DNA of 16,847 bases from DSYF01 sp041181065 (lineage in GTDB: Bacteria > Verrucomicrobiota > Verrucomicrobiia > Limisphaerales > DSYF01). Under the pieces are notes generated by a model, which saw only the letters and a list, made by a program, of their open reading frames with translations, was not told the DNA's origin and made no database searches. Position numbers and translations under genes: made by a program. How positions within the stretch are numbered: position 1 is the first letter of the stretch; each line of letters opens with the position of its first letter. Shown in pieces: positions 7,601 through 15,700 of the stretch. The stretch is taken from assembly GCA_041181065.1 (NCBI GenBank), contig JBEGQI010000189.1, positions 1-16,847 of the forward strand, given 5' to 3'.

Positions 7601-10600
7601 TTACGGATAAACCAACCGGTAGAACGTCGCCGCCTTCGTGGGATTTACCGTGATATTTGTCAGACTGGCACTGCCCGGGGTGACATCCACCCAATTCGTG
7701 CTGAGCCCCTTGCTCAAGGCATTGGTCTGCTCTTGCAACCGCCAGCCCTGTCCGGCTGGCCATGACAGGCCCAGCACACCGCCGCTGTAACTGTTGGTCA
7801 GTGTCGTTGCCGGGGGAGTAGACACAGCCGCGACCACACTCAAAACGCCGTTGGTGAAGGCGAATGCCTGACCAACGCCGGGGCTGCCCGCAATGCTGCT
7901 GAAGTTGCCCGCAGTGGTCGCGCCCGCGCCGCTGAACAGGACAAAGCTCTGATTGGTGGTGAAGGTCCCGTTCGTCACAATGTTCAGGACGCCGCCATAA
8001 TTCACGCTGCCGCCCACGAGAACCACGTCATTGGCCGGGGTGCTGCCATTCACTTCAAAGGTGTTCGTGGAGCCGGCGTTGAGCACCAGACCGCTGCCGA
8101 GGATCAGCGTGCCGATGGAAGCGCCCGGGGCCAGGTTGCCGCCCGCATTGTTGGTGACAATACCCGCTATTCTGCCCGTGCCGCCCAAAGTGCCGCCGTT
8201 GTTCACGGTGACATTGCCCGTGCCTGTGCCGCTGCCGTTCAAGTTGGTGTTGCTGACCAGCAGGGTTCCGGCGTTGATCGTGGTGCCACCGCTGTAAGCA
8301 TTGGTGCCCGTCAGGGTCAGTTGTCCGCCAGCTACCGTCAGCTTCACTTTGCGGGTTCCCGATCCCAACGCGTCCTGAATCAGTCCGGCATACGTGTTGG
8401 TCCCGGTGGTGGTGAGCGTGGAGTCCGAGGTCGTGGAACTGTTGCCGATGGTGGCGGCGTTAGCGCTTTTCACCACGCCGACGACACTTTGATCATAGCC
8501 GTTGAGATCCAGACTGGCGGCGCCTGAATTGGCAATAGAAATTGTGGCGCTGGTGGCAATCCCATTGCTGGCACCAACCTTCGCCGTTCCCTGCGCCACC
8601 GTAAGGTTGCCATAGCCGGTTCCGCCGCCCGAGTAAACCACGGTGCCATTGCGTTGAACGGCAGTTACCGATGCCGTGATAGGCCCGGATAATGCGAGCG
8701 TTCCACTGGTGTAACCGAAATGTCCGCCGGCTGAGGCACCACTATTCAACGTGATGGGCCCGCTTACGGTGGCGGTGCCCGACACCGGTTCAATCAAGCC
8801 ACGGCCCACAACCCCGCTGTTGGAATTGACGACGATGGGATTTGTGATCGTGAGGTCGGTGCCGATGACGAGACGCGCGCCACCCGCAAAGGTGAGTGCC
8901 CCCTGGCCCAATGCAGAACTACTGCTGGCGCTGATAATGCCGCCGGCAAGCGTCGTGCCGCCGCTGTAGGTGTTCGTGCCGGAGAGAGTCAGGCTGTTGG
9001 TTCCCGCCTTGGTGAGGGCGAGCGACCCGGCGCTGTTCTTGATTGCGCCACTGAAGTTGCCGGCCTGGTCACCGGCACCAACTGTAAAGGTTGGCGCTCC
9101 ACCTGCGAGGGAGTCCACGACGCCTGTTCCGCTCAAGCCGTTGATGGTTTCGGAGAACGCGTTGAGATCGAGCGTGCCGTCCAAGGCCACGTTGCCATTC
9201 GTCGGGCCATCGGGGATGACTTCGCTGGCGCCCAGTTGCAGCGTGCCGCTGCTGATGGTGGTGGGGCCGGTGTATTCGTTGGACAGGGTGAGCACCGTGG
9301 TGCCGGGGCCGACCTGGGCGAATTCACCGTCGCCGAGAATCACGGCCGGAAGCGCGGCCCCACCCTGCGTCAGTGTGCCCGTGAGGTTCACCGCCAGGGT
9401 GGCCCCACCCGAGACGAGGATGTTCGTGGTATTCAGCGACACGCCACCGGTGTTGCTGGTGCCGTCACCCAGCATCAACGTCCCGCCACTGACGGTCGTG
9501 TTCCCGCGGTAAGAGGGCTGCACCGCAAACGCCAGCGTGCCGCCACCAGTCTTGATGAAATGATTCACATACGTGCCGACGTTGCCCCCGGCAACGGCCC
9601 CGGTCATCTTCGCATCAATGGCCGCAGAACCGTCATTCACCTGGATGGTGCGGGCCCCGCCAGCAAGGCTGAAGGGCTGTTCCCATATCAACGTGGCGTC
9701 GGAATCTTCGGCGCCGAGGATCAGGTTGTTAGCGCTGCTGATGAAATTGGCCTCGACCCAGTTGATGGAGGCCGCCTGAAATTTCACTTTTTGGGGCGCG
9801 CCGTAGGCGGCGAATCCGCCATCGCCCGTCCAGCGCACCTGCAAATTGCCCGTGCCAATGGTGCGGTTCGTGAGATCCACACCTGACAGACCAATCACGC
9901 CACCGTCAATCACGAGGTTGCCATTGCCCAGTGCATTGGTGCGGTCGAGCCGCAACACGCCATCGCTGACGGTGGTGACGCCCGTGTAGCTGTTCGTGCC
10001 GGCCAGCGTGGTCGTGCCCGTGCCTGACTTGGTCAAAGCACCCGCGCCACCAATGGGTCCGGAAAGCGTGAGCCTGCCGATGGATGAATGGTTGATGTTC
10101 AAAGAACTCGCCAACGTCAGCGGTGCCGCGATCACATCGTCCAGCCCGCTCACCTTGTTCAACGCGGCGGGCGAACCGCTGTTGTTGAAAGTTAACGCGC
10201 CCCCGACCGGCTGAAGGTTGAAGGCATGTGTGTCATTTGCGTCACCCAGATTCAAAGTCCCGAGCGTGACGGCGGAGGGCAGTTGGATGGTTTGATCGCC
10301 CGTGATGTTATTATTGATGAGCGCGATGATGCCGGCGGCGTTGGGTGGCGACGGCAACCAGTTGGGGACGTTGGTCCATGAATACGTTCCCGCCACCGTG
10401 GGCTGCCAGAGCGGACCCGGCGGGGCGGTGCCGCTGACGGTGACGGTGTATTGGCCAAGGCTGGCGTAATCTGAATAGCCGGTGGTGAGCGGATTACCGT
10501 TGCCGACGCCGTCAACAGACACGAAATAATTCCCGGCAGCGAGGGACAGGGAGCTGACGGAGGATTGCGTCCCGCTCGTGCTGCTGTCCGCCGGCGTGTT

Positions 10601-11929
10601 GGTCAAAATCGGTGTGCCACCACTGTCATACAGGATGACCTGCAGCCGCAGATTGGAATCGCGCGGGGGGCGAGCCACGGTGATCGTCACCAAGCCACCC
10701 CCGGCGGTGAAGCGGAAGAAATCCTGATCGGTGTTCCGCTCGATGACCCCGTTGGTGGAAGCGGAGCTGCCCACGGTGGAAAGCAGGGTGGCGGCGGCGG
10801 TGTTGTTGCCGTGATCATCTGTGCGATACACCGCGCCGTTGTTGAGCATGACGGCGAGATCGTCCTGGAGTTGATTGGCATTGGCGTATTCGCCTTTGCT
10901 CCATTGCACAATCGGCTTGGAATACCCCACGCCCATGATGGGTGCCCAGTTGCCCTGGCCCGAATAATAAGCACTGCCGGTCGTGGTGCCGTCGTGACCG
11001 AGGCCGAGCGTATGGCCGGCTTCGTGACTGGCCGCCTCGGCAATGTTCTTTTCGCTGTTGCCGAGCGATTTGGGAAACACCCAGCACGGTGTGTCCTCAC
11101 TGTCATCAAACGAACCCACGAACGCCACGCCTCCGGCGCCGCAGCCATACCAATCGCAACTGCTGCCGCCGATGACCACGCGCACACCGTAGCTCTGATC
11201 GCTAGTGCTCGTCTTGCGCAACGCCTCGATCCCCGGTTCCTCCGTCGTCACATCAATCTCATACATGGCGAAGTCCTCGGCCACGCGCTGCCAGATATAC
11301 ACGATGCGATTGCGTTCAGTGGTGCTGAACGAGTTTGTATCGCCGTCGAGATCGAACGCCGGCTCGGCGGCGCCATCCTTCCACCTGCCTGGCGTGTTAT
11401 CCACGTGCCCGTCGAAATCCAGATAAATGACGCGATTCGCGCCGGGACGGCTGTGCAACAGAAACGTCTCGTTGGTGGCGAACGGGGGATTATCAATCGG
11501 CAAAATCTCCTCGATGATGGCACTCTGCTCCGCAGCGTTCGCCTCGGGTGGAGCGTCGCACACGTAAAAGAGCCAGCCTTGCGGATTGGCCCTGAGGGAA
11601 TGATCCGCCCGGAACAACGCGCGAAGCTCGTCCGGGGTCTTGCGGTAATAGGCCGCTACTTCCGGCAGACGCTGGCCAAGCGCGGCGATCGCCGCCTCGC
11701 CCCGCACTTCCCCCACCAGATGGATGCCGTCCGGGAATGCCGGCTTCAGCGGCTGCTGACCAAGGGCGGGAGACGCCACGCCGGCGGTCAACATATACCC
11801 CGCCAGCAGCATTCTGGCCACGGAAACGCGGGATGCAAAAAATTGGGCCACCTTCAGGAGTTCAAACGCTGCTCGTTGCCAGAACCGTGCCCGGATGAAG
11901 CACCGCCCCGCCGGCAGCGATGCTCGCAT
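7601..11929 (-). CDS. Secreted metzincin-like zinc protease fused to PPC domain and PATR repeats
   Basis: Very large exported protein, 1442 residues from ATG 11929. The frame is open to 12184, but that start overlaps the upstream gene by 167 bp. ATG 12025 overlaps it by only 8 bp and is the main alternative; later GTG starts are also possible. A signal-like stretch (MLLAGYMLTAGVASPALG) ends about 57 residues in from 11929. Numbered from 11929: a propeptide-like region (about 75-155); a zinc protease domain (about 160-370) with HEAGHTLGLGHD at 302-313 (HExxHxxGxxH/D) and an IMGVGY Met-turn near 331; a PPC-type domain (about 385-500); then about 700 residues of PATR beta-strand repeats. The end has a LSWP...GWRLQ...NWVDV...FYRLVYP module (about 1385-1442). 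No outer-membrane beta-barrel or PEP-CTERM tail is seen, so this is not a classical autotransporter. Protease activity is inferred from motifs. Confidence 0.88.
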   Translation of the reverse strand: MRASLPAGRCFIRARFWQRAAFELLKVAQFFASRVSVARMLLAGYMLTAGVASPALGQQPLKPAFPDGIHLVGEVRGEAAIAALGQRLPEVAAYYRKTPDELRALFRADHSLRANPQGWLFYVCDAPPEANAAEQSAIIEEILPIDNPPFATNETFLLHSRPGANRVIYLDFDGHVDNTPGRWKDGAAEPAFDLDGDTNSFSTTERNRIVYIWQRVAEDFAMYEIDVTTEEPGIEALRKTSTSDQSYGVRVVIGGSSCDWYGCGAGGVAFVGSFDDSEDTPCWVFPKSLGNSEKNIAEAASHEAGHTLGLGHDGTTTGSAYYSGQGNWAPIMGVGYSKPIVQWSKGEYANANQLQDDLAVMLNNGAVYRTDDHGNNTAAATLLSTVGSSASTNGVIERNTDQDFFRFTAGGGLVTITVARPPRDSNLRLQVILYDSGGTPILTNTPADSSTSGTQSSVSSLSLAAGNYFVSVDGVGNGNPLTTGYSDYASLGQYTVTVSGTAPPGPLWQPTVAGTYSWTNVPNWLPSPPNAAGIIALINNNITGDQTIQLPSAVTLGTLNLGDANDTHAFNLQPVGGALTFNNSGSPAALNKVSGLDDVIAAPLTLASSLNINHSSIGRLTLSGPIGGAGALTKSGTGTTTLAGTNSYTGVTTVSDGVLRLDRTNALGNGNLVIDGGVIGLSGVDLTNRTIGTGNLQVRWTGDGGFAAYGAPQKVKFQAASINWVEANFISSANNLILGAEDSDATLIWEQPFSLAGGARTIQVNDGSAAIDAKMTGAVAGGNVGTYVNHFIKTGGGTLAFAVQPSYRGNTTVSGGTLMLGDGTSNTGGVSLNTTNILVSGGATLAVNLTGTLTQGGAALPAVILGDGEFAQVGPGTTVLTLSNEYTGPTTISSGTLQLGASEVIPDGPTNGNVALDGTLDLNAFSETINGLSGTGVVDSLAGGAPTFTVGAGDQAGNFSGAIKNSAGSLALTKAGTNSLTLSGTNTYSGGTTLAGGIISASSSSALGQGALTFAGGARLVIGTDLTITNPIVVNSNSGVVGRGLIEPVSGTATVSGPITLNSGASAGGHFGYTSGTLALSGPITASVTAVQRNGTVVYSGGGTGYGNLTVAQGTAKVGASNGIATSATISIANSGAASLDLNGYDQSVVGVVKSANAATIGNSSTTSDSTLTTTGTNTYAGLIQDALGSGTRKVKLTVAGGQLTLTGTNAYSGGTTINAGTLLVSNTNLNGSGTGTGNVTVNNGGTLGGTGRIAGIVTNNAGGNLAPGASIGTLILGSGLVLNAGSTNTFEVNGSTPANDVVLVGGSVNYGGVLNIVTNGTFTTNQSFVLFSGAGATTAGNFSSIAGSPGVGQAFAFTNGVLSVVAAVSTPPATTLTNSYSGGVLGLSWPAGQGWRLQEQTNALSKGLSTNWVDVTPGSASLTNITVNPTKAATFYRLVYP
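8255..10039 (-). repeat. PATR repeat array in the protease fusion (five clear units)
   Basis: Clear autotransporter-associated beta-strand units fall at 9947-10039, 9470-9559, 9230-9307, 8930-9022 and 8255-8347. Each is about 31 residues of the form LTKxGTxxLTLSGTNxYSGxTTxxxGTL. Weaker units lie between them. The matching DNA recurs with the plus-strand core GTGTAGGTGTTCGTGCCGGA or close variants. Confidence 0.8.
9230..9964 (-). repeat. Copy 2 of the paralogous ~245-residue block
   Basis: This block of the protease-PATR protein carries the same ordered landmarks as copy 1: GVLRLD, RWTGDGGFAAYGA, VKFQAASINW, LILGAEDSDATLIW, LAGGARTIQVNDGSA, MTGAVAGG, a PATR repeat, ATLAVN, LGDGEFAQVGPGTT and NEYTGPTTIS. 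The DNA also matches in patches, for example around the GGARTIQV codons (about 9640-9665 and 15838-15863). Confidence 0.8.
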
Positions 11930-12017
11930 CCCGCCGCCGATGACGGAGAACCGCCTGCCGGTTCGCGAAGAAATTTCACAAGCGCGGAATGTTTCAGTCG
12001 AGCATGGGAGGCACGAT

Positions 12018-12683
12018 TCAGGCATGAGTTGATTGCCCCTTCCGCACGCCCTTCCAAATCTGCCGGTTGACCCAGAACGCGCCAAAGGCGCCCGCCAGAG
12101 CGGCAGCAATCCATGTTTCCACTTCCGGCACCGCCACGATGTCCATCTGCAAGCCCCAGCTTTGAACAGTGGTGACCCCACCACCGCTCAAGTCCGCAAC
12201 GAAAAGGGACCAAGTCCCGTTTTGGCTTGTCCCCAAGAACGATCCCAGACTTCCGGGCAGACTGGTCGTTCCGCTGCCGTCGGGATTCCAGCTCGTCCCA
12301 GTCGTGCTGCCGCCGCCGTAGGTGTGGATGCCGTTGTAGCTCGCGCCGTTGAATCCATCGTCCGCCAGTGTGATGTTCAGGCTCCCCGCGCCATACCCGA
12401 AGGTGAGTCCCGGCGTGCCCACGCGATCCAGCAACACGCTGAATCCGCTGCTATGCACCAGGTAGGCGTAAAGGTCGCCGGTCCAGCCACTGCTCAACTG
12501 GAGGTTCACCGCCACGCCGTTGAGGGTGCCCGCTGGCATGGTGTTCACGGTCTGGCTGTTGACCCAGCCGCTGGGGTTGTTGTCCGGGATGCTGGCGTTG
12601 ACTGTCCAGTTGGTGCTGTAGATGACGGCGTGCGCGCCCAAGGCAGCACCCAAGACCATTGCGAGGATGAGTGTGGCTTTCAT
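12018..12683 (-). CDS. Secreted P-domain protein with PEP-CTERM-like sorting tail
   Basis: Small exported protein, 221 residues from ATG 12683. The frame continues to 12731, but the 16 extra residues would precede a good signal peptide (MKATLILAMVLGAALGAHA), so 12683 is preferred. An AAGG sequence lies 12-16 bases upstream, a weak ribosome site. Residues about 25-180 resemble the P/Homo-B domain of proprotein convertases: SIPDNNPSGWVNS, a GDLYAYLVHSSG segment, LLDRVG, LADDGF, and a final NGTWSLFVAD...GGVTTVQSWGL. P domains usually follow a protease in the same chain; here the domain stands alone. The tail is VPEVETW (from 185), a hydrophobic helix AAALAGAFGAFW, then a basic end RQIWKGVRKG. 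This is the layout of an exosortase PEP-CTERM signal with PEV instead of PEP. It lies between two giant PATR genes, 44 bp after one and overlapping or nearly touching the next. Function unknown. Confidence 0.85.
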   Translation of the reverse strand: MKATLILAMVLGAALGAHAVIYSTNWTVNASIPDNNPSGWVNSQTVNTMPAGTLNGVAVNLQLSSGWTGDLYAYLVHSSGFSVLLDRVGTPGLTFGYGAGSLNITLADDGFNGASYNGIHTYGGGSTTGTSWNPDGSGTTSLPGSLGSFLGTSQNGTWSLFVADLSGGGVTTVQSWGLQMDIVAVPEVETWIAAALAGAFGAFWVNRQIWKGVRKGQSTHA

Positions 12684-12727
12684 AATGAAGGTTGCCCTTA
12701 GGATTTCATGATGGATGAAAGCAGTAA

Positions 12728-15700
12728 TCACGGGACATGCTGGGTGCGGTAATAGCGGCCGCTCATCGGCGCCGCGCTGTCAATCAGGGTGATCACGCCC
12801 GTCGCGGACGCGGTGTCGGTGTCGCCCGTGTCCTGCCAGTTGACGGGCGAGAGGCTGTCCGTGTGCTGGAGCTTGTAGTTCAGGGTGGGGATGCCTTGCG
12901 CCGTGATGGTCGCCGTGGAGCCCACAACGCTGAGGCCGGTGATGTTGGCCCCGCCCGTGGCGGCGGACTGCACAATCACCGAGACGGTGCGTGTATCGGT
13001 CCCGCCTTTGCCGTCGCTTACGGTGTAGGTGAACGAAGTGCTTCCAGCACTGCCGCTGGCGGTGTAGGTGACGGTATTGGGGGTGGAACTGGCCGAGCCC
13101 TGACCGGGTGTCGAAACGGCGGTGACTTCCAGAGCATCGTTATCCAGATCCGTGGGGGCGTTCTTGCCGCCGATGACTGTCAAGGTAACCGAGTCACCCT
13201 GCATGACGCTGGTGGCGAGGTTCTGGGCGACGGGAGCGCGGTTGATGGTGACCGTGCCATCCACCGGGATGTTCCCCAAATACCAGTTCTCACCGGCACT
13301 GAGGGCCGGCATGACGCCCGGAGTCGGGGCGGTGCCACCGAAGGTGTAGCCGCCGAAGAGGGTGAAGGTGTCGCCACCGGCCAGGGCAGCGCCGACGTTG
13401 TAGAGATTGAGCGTGCCGCCAGAGGTGAATGCCGGAGTGCCGGAGGTGGCCTCGATCAGATCACCCGTTCCGCCCTTGTTCAGGCGAAGGGTGTTGGTGC
13501 CGCCCAAGCTCAACGCCCCGTTGATGGTCAGCGTGCCGGGGGTGCCGGTGCTGCCGCCCACGGTCAGAGTGCCGCCGCTGTTGATGGTGACCGAGCCGCC
13601 GATTGTGCCGGTGCCCGCGAGGGTGCCACCGTTCACTTTGACCGCGCTGGCGGCGGCGATGGAACTGTTAACCTGCAAGGTGCCCCCGCTGACGGTGGTG
13701 TCGCCGGTGTAGGTGTTCGCGCCGGAGAGAGTAAGCGTATTGCCGCCGTCCTTGGTCAAACCGCCTCCGGTAGAGCCGGAATCTTCCAAAAGATTTTGAG
13801 TGATGGTGATGCCACCGTTGGCGGTGTTAAACCGGGCTCCGCCATTCTTGATCTTGGCGCTGGTCAATCCCCCCATGTAGGTCGTGCTCGCCACCAGTGG
13901 GCGCAACGTGCCGCCATCGAAGGTGATGGTCGCTGTTGAACCGCTGCCGCGAGCGGTGGGGAACGCGGGCAGGGTCACGTCCGCCGTGCCACTGATGGCG
14001 ATGCTGGAGCTGCTGGTGTCGCCGCCGGAAAGCGCGGTGAAACTGGCGGCCGAGAAGGTGCCGGCGGACAGATTCAGCGCAGCCGTGGTGTTGGCATTGT
14101 TCGCGGCAGTATTTCCACCCATCCGGAGTTCGCCGACGGTGGCGCTGCCGCCCGTCTGAACGAAGGTCCCGGTCGTGCCGGTGGCCGGGGTGTTTTCGGA
14201 GCGGCCGATCTGTAATACCGACCCGCTGGCCATCGTCAGTATGCCGGTGCTGCTTAGGTTAAAAGTGCCGCTACTGGAAGTGTTCACCCCGAGAAGTATC
14301 CCACGATTGGCCTGAGCCCCGGTGACCAGTTCTCCCCCGCTCAGGTTGTAAATACCCAACATGCCGCCAGTGCCCACCGTAAGCTGAGTTCCGCCGGTAA
14401 ACAAAACCCGCCCGTTGGTTTGGTTGACCGTGCCCGGACCATTGATGCCAACGCGCCATTGCGTTGTGCCCAAAGCCAGATCGCCGCCAATATTAACGGT
14501 GGCGAGCGGAATGCCAGTGCCGCCCACATCAAAACTTGGGGTGACCGTCGGGATCACGGTGCGGTTGCCGGTCAGATTTAAGGTGCCATCGCTGACGGTG
14601 GTTTTGCCCGTGTAGGTGTTCGCGCCAGAGAGGGTCACCGTGCCCGCGCCCTGCTTGGTGAGTGTGCCAGAACCGGAAACCACGCCGCCCACGGTCAAGG
14701 TCCGCCCCGAGGCCACTTCCCAAAGATTGTCAGCGCCGAGCGCGAGCGGGCAGTTCAAGATCAGGTTCGTCATGGCCGCGCTCATATCGACATTCGTGAT
14801 GGCGACCCCGCCCAAAGTCAGCGTGTTGCCCGCATTGATGGTCACCAACCCGCCGGGATTCACGATTCGCAACCCCTTCCAAGTAGTGTCCGCGCCCAAT
14901 ACCGTGGTGTTGGCCGAAGCCACCGTGCTATCCCATTTGGCCGTATCACTCGAGCCCGGCGCCGTGCCGCCCACCCAGCTACTACCCAGATTCAGGTTGC
15001 TGGAATTGTCCGCCTTGACCCTTTCGGCTGGGGTCGTTGAAATCACCAGATTAAGCGTGTTGCCCGAAACGCTCAGGCTGGCCGTTGTTCCGGGAGTCAC
15101 GGTTGAAACGGTCAGGCCGGCCGTCGTAGGTGCCGTCCCGGTCTTGGATCCCCATGTCATCAACGGATAGGTGCCCGCGGCGAGGCCGGAGTTGACGAGG
15201 ACGCTCACCGTGGGCGTGGCGGTGAAGGTGGCCGCGCCCGTGACTTTGAGCGGGGAAATCGTGGTGCTCGGTGTCACGGCCCCGAAACTGAACTCCAACA
15301 CCCCGGCGGCGCTGGCCGTGAAGGCGGCATTCGTCCACCCCTTGGTGTTGTCCGTGATGGACACGCCGTAGGTGGCTGCGCCTGCACTCAGGGTCACCGT
15401 TGAACTCGCGCAACTGCCGCCCACCACGCCTTGCAGCCTGCCGGCGCTGATGGTGGTTGGCCCGGTATAGGTGTTGATCAGGCTTAAGGTCGTGGTGCCG
15501 CTGCCGATTTGGGCGAAACCGCCGTCACCGGAAATCACCGCGTTGTTACCTAGTCCGCCTGTCGTCGTTGCCTGCGTGACCGCATCAGACCGGTTCACCG
15601 CCAAGGTCGCGTTGGTGGCGACGAAGGTGCTGGTGGAATTTGCCGACAACCGGCCGCTTGTGCCACCGTTGCCCACTACCAAGGTGCCATTGCTGACGGT

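Noticed and set aside
8970..9512. Plus-strand frames starting MFVPERV (8970) and MFAPERV (14616) that look like a repeated protein family
   Set aside because: They resemble each other only because both lie antisense to PATR repeats.
10565..12070. A 501-codon plus-strand frame opposite the protease domain
   Set aside because: The minus strand here encodes the HExxH protease and signal region. The plus-strand product is His/Arg/Ala-rich without recognisable features and is a shadow.
12737..13939. A 400-codon plus-strand frame opposite the cadherin-like and PATR region
   Set aside because: Its Gly/Arg/Val-rich composition is the reverse complement of the Thr/Gly-rich repeat protein, and it has no motifs.
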